Shown here piece after piece: positions 18,373-33,134 of a stretch of DNA of 64,000 nucleotides (positions are counted from its first letter, which is position 1; every line of letters starts with the position of its first letter). The notes under the pieces are model-generated. The model did no database searches, was not told the DNA's origin, and saw only the letters and a program-made list of their open reading frames with translations. Origin of the DNA: Georgenia yuyongxinii. Lineage in GTDB: Bacteria; Actinomycetota; Actinomycetes; Actinomycetales; Actinomycetaceae. The translations under genes were made by a program, and so were the position numbers. The DNA is taken from NCBI RefSeq assembly GCF_006352065.1, contig NZ_CP040915.1, forward strand, positions 2,170,001 through 2,234,000, written 5' to 3'.

Positions 18373-19182
18373 TCACATGTGATGAAGAGCCTCCTGCGCC
18401 CGGCGCACCACCGCCTCGAGGCCGGCGCTGTGCGCACCGCGCCAGAAGGGTCGCCCGCACCCGGTGCAGCGCGCGAACTCCTCGTAGGTGCGCCGGGTGC
18501 CCGCGGGCAGCAGGTGCGCCAGCTCCGCCTTGGCAGCGGGCTCCAGCTGGGCCCCGCACCTGAGGCACCGCGTCCACGGTGCCAACGGCGGTGCGAACCG
18601 TCGCAGCACCTCGACCATCTGCTCGTCCGTCGCGGTGGCGTGCACGAACGCGCCGTGCCGGGGCGGGACGGACAGCAGCCGACGGCGCAGCAGCTCGCGG
18701 TCGCGGGTGAGCAGCACGCGGTCGCCGGCGAGCGCCTGCGCGGCCAGGGAGTCGTCGTCGGCGTCGCGCTCGTAGGCCACGTCGAGCCCCACGAGCCGGA
18801 GTCGGCGGGCGAGGGCACCGAGGTGGACGTCCAGGACGAACCGGGGCGGCCAGGTGGGCACGGGCTGCGGGTGTGGCACGGGCGTGACGACAAGGCGGCG
18901 CCCGACGGCCCGGGTGCCGGGGTCCACGCCCACGCCGTCGAGCTCGAGGACGCCCACCTCGGTGAGCGGTACCCCGAGGGACTGCACGACGTGCCCGACC
19001 GTCACCGTCGACGTCGTGCGGACCTGGACGCGGTCCGCGCGGCGGGCTGGTGGCAGGTGCAGCCGCAGGTCGGGGTCGACCACGACGTCGAGCGTGCCGA
19101 CGGGTGCAGCGACGGGACGCCCGGGTGGCCCGTCCGGCGCCACGGACGACCGGCCGTTCGAGCCGCCGTCGTGCCGTTCCAT
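18373..19182 (-). CDS. Mut7-C RNase domain protein with ubiquitin-like N-terminal domain
   Basis: This 269-residue two-domain protein has an N-terminal ubiquitin/MoaD-like half (about 25-110, TVGHVVQSLGVPLTEVGVLE) and a C-terminal Mut7-C PIN-like RNase half (about 113-250, FVLDVHLGALARRLRLVGLD... LLTRDRELL). Acidic residues D-V-H, ERDADDDSL and TRDR are typical of the active site. It ends with a zinc ribbon (CLRCGAQL ... CTGCGRPFWRG). GGGGGAGGGG lies ahead of its ATG. The biological substrate of this family is not established. It is inserted between pyrF and mihF, which are often adjacent. Confidence 0.88.
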   Translation of the reverse strand: MERHDGGSNGRSSVAPDGPPGRPVAAPVGTLDVVVDPDLRLHLPPARRADRVQVRTTSTVTVGHVVQSLGVPLTEVGVLELDGVGVDPGTRAVGRRLVVTPVPHPQPVPTWPPRFVLDVHLGALARRLRLVGLDVAYERDADDDSLAAQALAGDRVLLTRDRELLRRRLLSVPPRHGAFVHATATDEQMVEVLRRFAPPLAPWTRCLRCGAQLEPAAKAELAHLLPAGTRRTYEEFARCTGCGRPFWRGAHSAGLEAVVRRAQEALHHM

Positions 19183-19203
19183 GCCACCCCTCCCCCGGCC
19201 GGC

Positions 19204-20165
19204 CTACAGGGTGAGCGCCGCCCGGGCGGCGTCGACCGCCGCGTCGAGGGCGTCCCGGAGCGCGTGCGGCTCGGGGCCGGCACGGAGCACGCCGCGGGAG
19301 GTGGCGGCGAGCACCTGGGTGCGGGCGTCACCGAAGACCTCGGCAAGCTCGGCGGCCCCGGCGCCCTGGGCCCCGACGCCGGGGGCGAGCAGCGGTCCGC
19401 GGACCGCTGCGAGGTCGAGTCCCAGCTCGTGCACCGCGCTGCCGGTCGTGGCCCCGACGACCAGTCCGACGGGTCCGAGGGCCGCCACACCGTCCGCCCC
19501 AGAACCGTCCGGGCCGGCCTCGGCGAGCACCCGGGCGTTCTCCTCCGCGGCCCCGGCGACCATCTGGCCGGCGACCGACCCGCCGGCGGTCCGGGCGTGC
19601 TGCACCGCGGCGCCCTCGGGGTTGGAGGTGAGAGCGAGCACGAACACACCGCGCCCGGTCTGCCGGGCCAGGTCGAGGGCGGGTCGCAGCGACTCGAAGC
19701 CGAGGTAGGGCGAGAGGGTCACCGCGTCGGCCGCGAGCGGGGCGCCGTCGCGCAGGTACGCGTCGGCGTAGCCGGCCATGGTCGAGCCGATGTCACCGCG
19801 CTTGACGTCCAGCACGGTGAGCGTGCCGGCGGACCGGGCGACCGCCAGGACCTCCTCGAGGACCGCGACGCCGCGGGCGCCGTGCCGCTCGAAGAACGCC
19901 GACTGCGGCTTCACCGCGGCCACGCGGCCACCGATGGCTTCGAGGACGCCCAGCGCGAACCGGCGCAGCCCGTCGACGTCGTCGCCGAGCCCCCACCGTT
20001 CGAGCAGGCCGGGGTGGGGGTCGATGCCCACACACACCGGACCATGCGCGTGCATCGCCGCGGTGAGCCGGGTCCCGAAGTGCCGCAGCCCTGCCGGGGC
20101 GGGCGCGGCGCCGGACCCGCCGCCGGCTCGGGGCCCGTCCGCGTGGACCGGCACCTCGGTCCCGG

Positions 20166-20169
<4 letters not shown>
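19204..20169 (-). CDS. pyrF: Orotidine-5'-phosphate decarboxylase (type 2, mycobacterial class)
   Basis: This 321-residue enzyme makes UMP from OMP, the last step of the pathway encoded here. It belongs to the long PyrF type: [31 protein letters not shown] and the catalytic Lys/Asp cluster [20 protein letters not shown] are intact. The N-terminal 28 residues are a Gly/Ala/Pro-rich extension. Start is GTG at 20169, overlapping the carB stop (GTGA), so it is probably translationally coupled as the last pyr gene. Confidence 0.97.
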
Positions 20170-23533
<3,364 letters not shown>

Positions 23534-23534
<1 letters not shown>

Positions 23535-24916
23535 CAGCGGGCCTCGCTCTCGGTGGTGGGGGCGGTGGTGGTCGGGGCGGTGGTGGTCGGGGCGGTGGTA
23601 GCGGCGGCGGTGTCGGGGGTGCGGGCCTCGCCGGTCGCGGCCGGGTTGCCGGAGCCGGCCAGCGGTGCTTCGGCAGGGCCGTCGTCGTCACCGTGGGGCT
23701 GGGTCTGCATGAGGCGCACGAACCGGTCGAAGAGGTGCTCGGCGTCGTGCGGGCCGGCGGCGGCCTCGGGGTGGTACTGGACGGAGAACGCGGGGAGGTC
23801 GAGTGCCCGCAGGCCCTCCACCACGTTGTCGTTGAGGGACACGTGGGAGACCTCCACGCGGCCGTACCGCCCGTCCTGGTAGGGCGCGACGGACGGCTCG
23901 GCCACCGGCGCGTCGACGGCGAAGCCGTGGTTGTGCGCGGTGATCTCCACCTTGCCGGTGGTCCGGTCGAGGATGGGCTGGTTCACGCCGCGGTGGCCGT
24001 ACTCGAGCTTGTAGGTGCCGTAGCCCAGCGCCCGGCCGAGCAGCTGGTTGCCGAAGCAGATCCCGAAGAACGGCAGCCGGGCGTCGAGCACGCCGCGCAG
24101 CAGGTCCACCTCGTGGGTGGCGGCCTCGGGGTCACCGGGGCCGTTGGAGAAGAAGACCCCGTCGGGCCGGTGGGCGAGCACCTCGGCGAGGGTGGTGCGC
24201 TGGGGCACCACGTGCACGCGCACGCCGCGGGCCGCGAGCTGCTGCGGGGTCCGGGCCTTGATGCCGAGGTCGACGGCGACGACGGTGGCCACCGGCTCCT
24301 TCCCGGCGAACTCCCCCGCCGGCTCGACGACGTAGGCCTCCTCGGTGGAGACCTCCCGCGCGAGGTCGGCGCCGCGCATCTGCGGCGACTCCCGGACGAC
24401 CTCGAGCAGCACCTCGCGGGCCTGCTCGGTGAGGTGCTCGGCGCCGGCGGGCAGGGCCGCACCTGAGAAGATCCCGGCGCGCATGACGCCCCGCTCGCGC
24501 AGGTGGCGGGTCAGCGCGCGGGTGTCGACGTCGCAGAGGCCGACGATGCCCTGCTCGGCGAGCTCGTCCTCCAGCTCCTTGGTGGCGCGCCAGCTCGACG
24601 CGCGGCGGGCGGCGTCGCGCACGACGAACCCGGCCACCCAGACGCGCCCGGACTCCGGGTCCTCCTCGTTCACGCCGGTGTTGCCGATGTGGGGGGCGGT
24701 CATGACCACGATCTGGCGGTGGTAGGAGGGGTCGGTGAGGGTCTCCTGGTAGCCGGTCATGCCGGTGGAGAAGACGATCTCGCCCACCGTGCGGCCGGTG
24801 GCGGCGTAGGCGCTGCCGCGCAGCACGTAGCCGTCCTCGAGCACCAGCAGCGCCGGTGCGCGCACCGCGCCCCTGGGTGCGGCGGTGGTCGGGGTGTTCG
24901 TGGCGGGCGCGGTCAT
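23534..24916 (-). CDS. carA: Carbamoyl-phosphate synthase small chain (glutaminase)
   Basis: This 460-residue subunit supplies ammonia from glutamine to CarB. The N-terminal CPSase domain (about 22-150, [20 protein letters not shown]) is followed by a class I glutamine amidotransferase with nucleophile Cys in [16 protein letters not shown] and His/Glu in [14 protein letters not shown]. About 55 extra residues follow FVRLMQTQP. They form a low-complexity tail ending with APTT repeats, encoded by a GGCGGTGGTGGTCGG-like tandem repeat near 23556-23600. The tail is outside the conserved fold and probably dispensable. The start overlaps pyrC. Confidence 0.97.
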
Positions 24917-26231
24917 CGCGCCACCTCCTCACGCGCCACGGGGGCGCCGTCGAGCACGGTGGCGTGTCCCCGCAGGAACGTCGCCATGACCTGGCCGGGA
25001 AGCTCCGTCCCGGCGAACGGGGAGTTGGCGGAGCGCGTCGCCTGGGCGGCGGGGTCCACCACCCGGCGGACGGCGGGGTCCACCAGGGTGAGGTTGGCCG
25101 GTTCGCCGACCGCGAGCGGGCGGCCGTGGTCTGCCACCCGGCCGATGCGGGCCGGGGCCTCGGCGAGGACGCGGGCGACGTCGGCCCAGGTGAACCGGCC
25201 GGTCTCGACCATGACCTCCTGGACCACGGGCAGCGCCGTCTCCAGGCCCGTCATGCCGAAGGCGCCGGCGGCCCACTCGCAGTCCTTGTCCTCCGCGGCG
25301 TGCGGGGCGTGGTCGGTGGCGACGACGTCGATCGTGCCGTCTGCCAGCCCGGCGCGGACCGCCTCGACGTCCTCGGCGGTGCGCAGCGGCGGGTTGACCT
25401 TGAACAGCGGGTCGTAGGAGCGGGCCCGCTCGTCGGTGAGGATCAGGTGGTGCGGGGTGACCTCGGCGGTCACCGCGATGCCGCGGGCCTTGGCCCAGCG
25501 GACGATGTCCACGGACCCGGCGGTGGACAGGTGGCACACGTGCAGGCGGGAGCCCACGTGCTCGGCCAGGAGCACGTCGCGGGCGATGATCGACTCCTCG
25601 GCCACCGCCGGCCAGCCGGCCAGTCCGAGCTCGGCGGAGACGGCACCCTCGTGCATCTGGGCGCCCACGGTCAGCCGGGGCTCCTGGGCGTGCTGGGCGA
25701 TGACGCCGTCGAACGCCTTGACGTACTCCAGGGCGCGGCGCATGAGCACCGGGTCGGCCACGCACTTGCCGTCGTCGGAGAACACCCGCACGTGGGCGGC
25801 GGAGTCGGCCATGGCGCCCAGCTCGGCGAGCATCTCCCCCTGCAGGCCGACGGAGACGGCCCCGACGGGGTGGACGTCCACCCATCCGGCCTGCCGGCCG
25901 AGGTTCCACACCTGCTCCACGACACCGGCGGTGTCGGCGACCGGGGTGGTGTTCGCCATGGCGTGCACGGCGGTGAACCCGCCCAGCGCCGCGGCACGGG
26001 TGCCGCTGAAGACGGTCTCGGTGTCCTCCCGGCCCGGCTCGCGCAGGTGGGTGTGCAGGTCCACCAGGCCCGGCAGGGCGACGAGCCCGTCGGCGTCGAG
26101 GGTGACCAGGTCGATGGACTCCCCGGCGAGGCGGCCGGCGTCGGAGCCGACGGCGGCGATGATCCCCCCGCTGAGGAACAGGTCCGCGGGTGCGGCGCCC
26201 AGCGGGCGGGCCCCCCGGATGAGGTAGTCGG

Positions 26232-26235
<4 letters not shown>
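24913..26235 (-). CDS. pyrC: Dihydroorotase (class I)
   Basis: This 440-residue zinc amidohydrolase closes carbamoyl-aspartate to dihydroorotate. Seen: metal-binding [46 protein letters not shown] and [18 protein letters not shown], all intact, so it is catalytically competent and not a PyrC-like scaffold. Start GTG at 26235 overlaps the pyrB stop; its own stop overlaps the carA ATG. Overlaps on both sides support coordinated translation with its neighbours. Confidence 0.97.
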
Positions 26236-28485
<2,250 letters not shown>

Positions 28486-28590
28486 CGGGGTCCTTCCTGT
28501 GCGTGGGCGGGTGCCCGGGGTTGCGGTGGCCGTGAGTGGGTGCCGGCGTCCGGCGGGCCCGGCCCCCGCGTGGGGAGCCGGGCGCCAGCG

Positions 28591-29151
28591 TCAGCTGACG
28601 CGGCCGAGGTAGTCGCCGGTGCGGGTGTCGACCTTGACCTTGGTCCCCATCTCCAGGAACAGCGGCACCTGGATCTCGTAGCCGGTCTCGACGGTGGCAG
28701 GCTTGGTGCCGGCCGAGGAGCGGTCACCCTGCAGGCCGGGCTCGGTATACGTGATCTCCAGGACCACGGAGGCGGGCAGCTCGACGAAGAGCACCTGCCC
28801 CTCGTGCATCGCCACGATGGCCTCCTGGTTCTCGAGGAGGAAGTTCGCGGCGTCGCCCACGGTCTCCGCCGAGATCGGCAGCTGCTCGTAGGTGGAGGAG
28901 TCCATGAAGACGAAGTCGGTGCCGTCCTTGTACAGGTACTGCATGTCGCGACGGTCCACCGTGGCGGTCTCCACCTTGACACCGGCGTTGAAGGTCTTGT
29001 CGATGGTCTTCCCCGACAGGACGTTCTTGAGCTTGGTGCGCACGAAGGCGGGGCCCTTGCCGGGCTTGACGTGCTGGAACTCCACGACGGACCAGAGCTG
29101 TCCCTCGAGGTTGAGCACCAGGCCGTTCTTCAGGTCGTTGGTCGAAGCCAC
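28591..29151 (-). CDS. efp: Elongation factor P
   Basis: This 186-residue factor relieves ribosome stalling at polyproline. I start at GTG 29151 because the family N-terminus is [20 protein letters not shown]; a further in-frame ATG at 29202 would add 17 unconserved residues, and neither has a strong ribosome binding site. The tip loop is PGKGPAFVR with the usual lysine. Domain III ends with the signature [21 protein letters not shown]. No epmA/epmB modification genes are nearby. Confidence 0.96.
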   Translation of the reverse strand: MASTNDLKNGLVLNLEGQLWSVVEFQHVKPGKGPAFVRTKLKNVLSGKTIDKTFNAGVKVETATVDRRDMQYLYKDGTDFVFMDSSTYEQLPISAETVGDAANFLLENQEAIVAMHEGQVLFVELPASVVLEITYTEPGLQGDRSSAGTKPATVETGYEIQVPLFLEMGTKVKVDTRTGDYLGRVS

Positions 29152-29343
29152 AGTTGTCGAGCCGTTCGTCGTCGGGATGTGTGATGCCGGCTGGCCGGTC
29201 ATGGGCCGTGTGCCGAGCGCCCGTCAGGATACCGCGCCTAGCGTCCGGCAGCCGAAGCCACTGTGCACCCCCCGGCCGAATGCGCGGTACGGCACAACAC
29301 CCAGCACATGAGCGATGGGCTTATACCGAACATGCGATCAGCG

Positions 29344-30138
29344 CTAGGCTAATGCTTTCAGGTAGACGACCGCGGCGGCCGCCAGCGCCCAGCTCGCGAG
29401 GCTGCCGATGAGGAACTCCTCGGCCTTGGAACCTGACCGGCGGTCCTCGGAGATCTCCGGGAACCGGACGATCCCCTTCGCTGCGAGCACCGCCGCGATG
29501 ATGGCCTGCGCGCCGCCGAGGGCGAGCAGCACGATGAGCAGGCGCTCGAGCGGCCCGATGAGGCGGCCACCGCGCAACGTCGCGCCGTGAGCTTCCGGAT
29601 GTGCCGGGGGCTCGACCGAGCCGACATGCTTTCCTCGGATCCGAAGCTCCCACCTCCGAGGGGCGGCTGGCACCGTCTGGGCGTCGTCCTGCAGTGCCCG
29701 CCCGAGGGCTGCCCGGGCGACGATGTTGCCGCTGACCGTCAAGAAGACCGTCACGGCCACCGCGGCGACGACGCTCGAGAGGGAGACGCTCCCCAGGACG
29801 TCCAACCGCGTGTCCGCGTAGAGGTCGGCGAGGAAGCCTTGCTCGTCCGCGGCGGCACCGTAGCTCGCGCCGACAGCGACGAGGACGACCAGGATCACGG
29901 CGGGCCACAGCCTGCGCGGCCGAGGCCCGTCGTCCACCGGCATCAGGAACACCCAGACCGCGGCGAGCACGAGGCAGGACAGGACAGAGAGCACGGCCAG
30001 GCCGAGGCCCCAGACGCCGAGGCCGGCCAGGACCAGCCACGACAGCCCCACGGCAGCCAGGAGGACCCCGCGCGGCCAGCCGACGGAGCGCACCGCGTCG
30101 GTGGTGCCGACCAGCAGGAGCAGGAACGAGGCGATCAT
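29344..30138 (-). CDS. SatD-associated membrane protein of unknown function
   Basis: This 264-residue protein has about five to seven hydrophobic segments: three or four in the first 110 residues, one near VVAAVAVTVFLTVSG, and two at the C-terminus (LLIVLLALGGAQAIIAAVLA and a final WALAAAAVVYLKALA). A hydrophilic, Arg/His-rich stretch (about 150-190) separates the halves. Between the last two helices lies AAKGIVRFPEIS, which looks conserved. The ATG overlaps the satD stop (ATGA), so the two are co-translated and probably act together. I do not assign a function. Confidence 0.75.
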   Translation of the reverse strand: MIASFLLLLVGTTDAVRSVGWPRGVLLAAVGLSWLVLAGLGVWGLGLAVLSVLSCLVLAAVWVFLMPVDDGPRPRRLWPAVILVVLVAVGASYGAAADEQGFLADLYADTRLDVLGSVSLSSVVAAVAVTVFLTVSGNIVARAALGRALQDDAQTVPAAPRRWELRIRGKHVGSVEPPAHPEAHGATLRGGRLIGPLERLLIVLLALGGAQAIIAAVLAAKGIVRFPEISEDRRSGSKAEEFLIGSLASWALAAAAVVYLKALA

Positions 30139-30776
30139 GACGTGCCCGGCTCCTGCATCGCGTGGTGCCCGGCGAGCAGGGCGGCCCCGCCCGAGCGTCG
30201 CAGGCTCTGGGACACCGCGGACTGGGTGATGCCTTCGGCCCCAGCGATCTCGGCCTGCGGCTGCCCCAGCAGGCTGCCCGCCGTGACTCGCCGCTCCCGG
30301 GGCTTCATGGCGCTGATCAGGTGGTCGCGCATGAGCAGGTAGGAGTTGACGACGCCGTCCTCGGCAGGCCGGTCCGCTGACATGAACCACGACCTCAGGT
30401 AGGGGTTGGTGGCCTTCTCTCGCCGGTGTGCCTCGTCGATCGCGTCCCGGGCGCACCACCACGCGGAGCCGTCCTGGATCGGGCCGGTCGCCCCCTCCCC
30501 CACGTCCTGGATCTCGCCGGCGCCGAGGCCGAACCGGCAGTCGATCTGCTCGGGGAGCAGCAGCCGACCCATCGTGGTCGCCATCAGCGCGTCGGAGAGG
30601 TGGGCGAACACTGCCTGGAACTCGTCGCCCACGGTGGGCCACAGCGGCTGCTCGAAGTCGACGACGCGCGCGATCGCGCGGAAGGTCTCCTCGATGCGCT
30701 CCTGGGCCGCCTGCCGGTCGGGCAGCTCCCGGGAGCGGACGATGTCGACGATGAGCCCAACCGGTCCGAACTCCAC
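30135..30776 (-). CDS. SatD-family protein with C-terminal helix-turn-helix
   Basis: This 213-residue protein has an N-terminal SatD domain: LIVDIVRSRELPDR, TVGDEFQAVF and FGLGAGEI, an arrangement reminiscent of nucleotide-cyclase folds. The C-terminal helix-turn-helix is GSLLGQPQAEIAGAEGITQSAVSQSL. SatD is named from an acid-stress locus of Streptococcus mutans; its biochemical role is not settled. Start is GTG at 30776, with no ribosome binding site but a palindrome just upstream, so a leaderless transcript is likely. The DNA-binding tail suggests self-regulation from that palindrome. The pair interrupts the normal aroK-efp neighbourhood. Confidence 0.8.
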   Translation of the reverse strand: MEFGPVGLIVDIVRSRELPDRQAAQERIEETFRAIARVVDFEQPLWPTVGDEFQAVFAHLSDALMATTMGRLLLPEQIDCRFGLGAGEIQDVGEGATGPIQDGSAWWCARDAIDEAHRREKATNPYLRSWFMSADRPAEDGVVNSYLLMRDHLISAMKPRERRVTAGSLLGQPQAEIAGAEGITQSAVSQSLRRSGGAALLAGHHAMQEPGTS

Positions 30777-30779
30777 AAC

Positions 30780-30796
30780 ATAAGTGTAACGCTTAT
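30780..30796. promoter_or_regulatory. Palindromic operator at the satD promoter
   Basis: ATAAGTGTAACGCTTAT is a 17-bp near-palindrome: eight-base arms with one mismatch about a central A. It ends four bases before the satD GTG. On the minus strand TACACT falls inside it and could be the -10 of a leaderless promoter, so a bound repressor would block transcription. It stands out as AT-rich in very GC-rich DNA. Confidence 0.65.
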
Positions 30797-30804
30797 TTCC
30801 ACGC

Positions 30805-31371
30805 TCATATAAGCTTTTTGTCGAACAACTTGCCTACTGCGTCGACCACCTTGTCGATGCCGAGGCCTGAGGTGTCGATCACGGCCGTGGCGTGTCGGGC
30901 GTACAGCGGTCGGCGTTGCTCGGCCATCGAGGAGAACTGCGCCCGGGGGCTGCCCAAGGTCACGGTGCGGGGGGCGTTCAGCCCTACCCGGGGCATGCCG
31001 GCGGCGAGCGAGACGTCGAGGAAGACGACTGTGCCGCCCTGAGCGCGGTACTGCTCGAGCAGCGCGGTGCCGCCCTCGACGGCGCCGCTGCCCAGCACGA
31101 GGATGCCCGGGTGGGCGAAGGCCTCGGCCACCACGGCGTGCTCCAGCTCGCGGAAGCGCTCCTCGCCGACGTCGATGAACAGCTCGCCGATGCTCCGGCC
31201 GGCCTGCTCGGCGAGCACGGCGTCGGTGTCCGTCATGGGGACACCCAGCCCGGCAGCGAGCCGCTCCCCCACGGTGCTCTTCCCCGAGCCAGGCGGCCCG
31301 ACGAGGACGAGGGCGGGAGCGTCTGCCCCGTCGGACGGCGTGACGGGGCGGTTCTCGGTCGGCGTGCTCAC
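30805..31371 (-). CDS. Second, diverged shikimate-kinase-like protein
   Basis: This 188-residue P-loop kinase has GPPGSGKSTVG, TDTDAVLAEQAGRSIGELFIDVGEERFRELE and the lid arginines in AEQRRPLYARHA. The shikimate-binding glycine motif is LGSGAV rather than LGGGAV. The usual NRPLL lid segment is replaced by GLNAPRTVTLGSPRAQF. It lies 45 bases after the AroK-AroB fusion, whose own kinase domain looks complete, so this copy is redundant or has another substrate. Start is GTG at 31371; the stop falls in the satD promoter. Shikimate kinase activity is possible but not certain. Confidence 0.8.
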   Translation of the reverse strand: MSTPTENRPVTPSDGADAPALVLVGPPGSGKSTVGERLAAGLGVPMTDTDAVLAEQAGRSIGELFIDVGEERFRELEHAVVAEAFAHPGILVLGSGAVEGGTALLEQYRAQGGTVVFLDVSLAAGMPRVGLNAPRTVTLGSPRAQFSSMAEQRRPLYARHATAVIDTSGLGIDKVVDAVGKLFDKKLI

Positions 31372-31416
31372 CTCGGCACCGTAACCGCCCGGCGGGCTCG
31401 GGTGCGCGTGCGACCC

Positions 31417-33027
31417 TCAGGCGGACGCGCGCACGCGGGCGTAGGCCTGCTCGAGGTGGGCGAGCTCGGGGGCCCGCAACACGGTCGGCCGCCCGATGTC
31501 CTCGAGCAGGACGAACCGCAGGGCGTTGCCGCGCACCTTCTTGTCGTGGGTCATCGCCTCGAGAAGCTCGGGCCAGGTCCCGCCTTCGTAGCGCACCGGC
31601 AGGCCGACCATCGTCAGCAGCTCGCGGTGCCGCTGCACGCCAGCGGCGTCGAGGATGCCGGTGGCGTGCGCGAGCTCCGCGGCGAAGACCATCCCGACGG
31701 CGACCGCATCACCGTGGCGCCATCGGTAGCCCTCGGTGCGCTCGATCGCGTGGGCGAAGGTGTGCCCGTAGTTGAGGATCTCCCGCAGCCCCTGCTCGCG
31801 CAGGTCCTCGGAGACCACGCGCGCCTTCACGGCCACTGCGCGCTCGACGAGCTCCCGCAGGACGGCAGAGCCGGGGGTGCGGGCGCCTGTTCCGCCGTCG
31901 GCCTCCACCAGACGGAGGATCTGGGGATCGGCGATGAACCCTGCCTTGATCACCTCGGCCAGTCCGGCGCGCAGGTCACCCGCGGGCAGGGTCGCCAGTG
32001 TGGTGAGGTCGCACACCACACCGGCGGGCGGGTGGAAGGCGCCCACGAGGTTCTTCCCGGCCGCGGTGTTGATGCCGGTCTTGCCGCCCACCGCGGCATC
32101 GACCATCGCCAGGAGCGTGGTCGGCACGTTGACGAGCCGTACGCCCCGCAGCCAGGAGGCCGCCACGAAGCCGGCCACGTCCGTGGTCGCGCCGCCGCCG
32201 AGGGCGACGACGACGTCCTCGCGCCCGAACCGCTCGGTACCGAGCAGGTCCCAGCACTCGGCGACGACGTCGAGGGTCTTGGCCTGTTCGGCGTCGGGGA
32301 TCGTGTGGCGCATGGCGGTGCGGCCGTCCCCCTCCAGGGCTGTCCGCAGTGACTCGGCGCGGTCGGTCAGCGCACCCGGGTGGAGCACCAGCACGCGCGT
32401 GGCGTCGGGGCCGACCATGGCGGCGACCTCGGCGTCCAGGTCGCGGCCGACGACGACGTCGTACCCGGCCGGGCCGCTGACGTGGATGCGGGCCAAGGCG
32501 CCCCCGCGGGCGGCGAGCGCCTGCAGGATCTGGGCGGCGACCTCCGCGGGCCGCCGGTCGGTGGTCACGCACACCGTCGTCGCGACGGCCTCGTAGACGG
32601 CGCGACGCTCGCGCATCAGCGCGTCGAACTTGCCTGACGGGTCGCCCGCGAGCAGGGGACGATTGCCCGAGCGGCCGACGCGACGGACGGCCTGGCGGGT
32701 GTCGACGTCGAGGAAGACCACCATGTGGTCCCGTAGCGCCTCCCGGGTGGCGGGGTCCATGACCGCGCCGCCCCCGAGCGCCAGCACCCCGGTGTGCCCG
32801 GCCAGCTCCGTGGTGACCGCCCGGTGCTCGAGCGCCCGGAAGTGTTCCTCCCCGAGGGTGCGGAACAGCTCGGGGATGGTGGTCCCGGCGGTCTGCTCGA
32901 CGGCCTCGTCGGTGTCGTGGAAGTCCACGCCCAGCTTGCTGGCGAGCAGCCGGCCGACGGTGGTCTTGCCCGCGCCGGGCGGACCGACGAGGACGACGAC
33001 GGGACGGGTGGAGGAATGGCTGGGCAC
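31417..33027 (-). CDS. aroKB: Bifunctional shikimate kinase / 3-dehydroquinate synthase (AroK-AroB fusion)
   Basis: This 536-residue fusion supplies two steps of the shikimate pathway. Residues 1-170 are shikimate kinase: GPPGAGKTTVG, FHDTDEAVE, LALGGGAVMDP and GNRPLLAGDPSGKFDALMRERRAVY. About residues 175-536 are 3-dehydroquinate synthase: VVVALGGGATTDVAGFVAAS, VPTTLLAMVDAAVGGKTGIN, KNLVGAFHPP and the metal ligands in NYGHTFAHAIE and WRHGDAVAVGM. Both active sites look intact. The fusion order does not follow pathway order (AroB is step 2, AroK step 5). It lies between aroC and the second kinase. Confidence 0.95.
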   Translation of the reverse strand: MPSHSSTRPVVVLVGPPGAGKTTVGRLLASKLGVDFHDTDEAVEQTAGTTIPELFRTLGEEHFRALEHRAVTTELAGHTGVLALGGGAVMDPATREALRDHMVVFLDVDTRQAVRRVGRSGNRPLLAGDPSGKFDALMRERRAVYEAVATTVCVTTDRRPAEVAAQILQALAARGGALARIHVSGPAGYDVVVGRDLDAEVAAMVGPDATRVLVLHPGALTDRAESLRTALEGDGRTAMRHTIPDAEQAKTLDVVAECWDLLGTERFGREDVVVALGGGATTDVAGFVAASWLRGVRLVNVPTTLLAMVDAAVGGKTGINTAAGKNLVGAFHPPAGVVCDLTTLATLPAGDLRAGLAEVIKAGFIADPQILRLVEADGGTGARTPGSAVLRELVERAVAVKARVVSEDLREQGLREILNYGHTFAHAIERTEGYRWRHGDAVAVGMVFAAELAHATGILDAAGVQRHRELLTMVGLPVRYEGGTWPELLEAMTHDKKVRGNALRFVLLEDIGRPTVLRAPELAHLEQAYARVRASA

Positions 33028-33134
33028 AATCCCACGCTACCGAAGTGCCCGCATGGTGGAAGCAGAGGTCTCAGGCGGTAGGACGGTGGAGATGCGCCAC
33101 CGTCCGGGCGACCTCGGCGCATGTGCGGGGTGGC

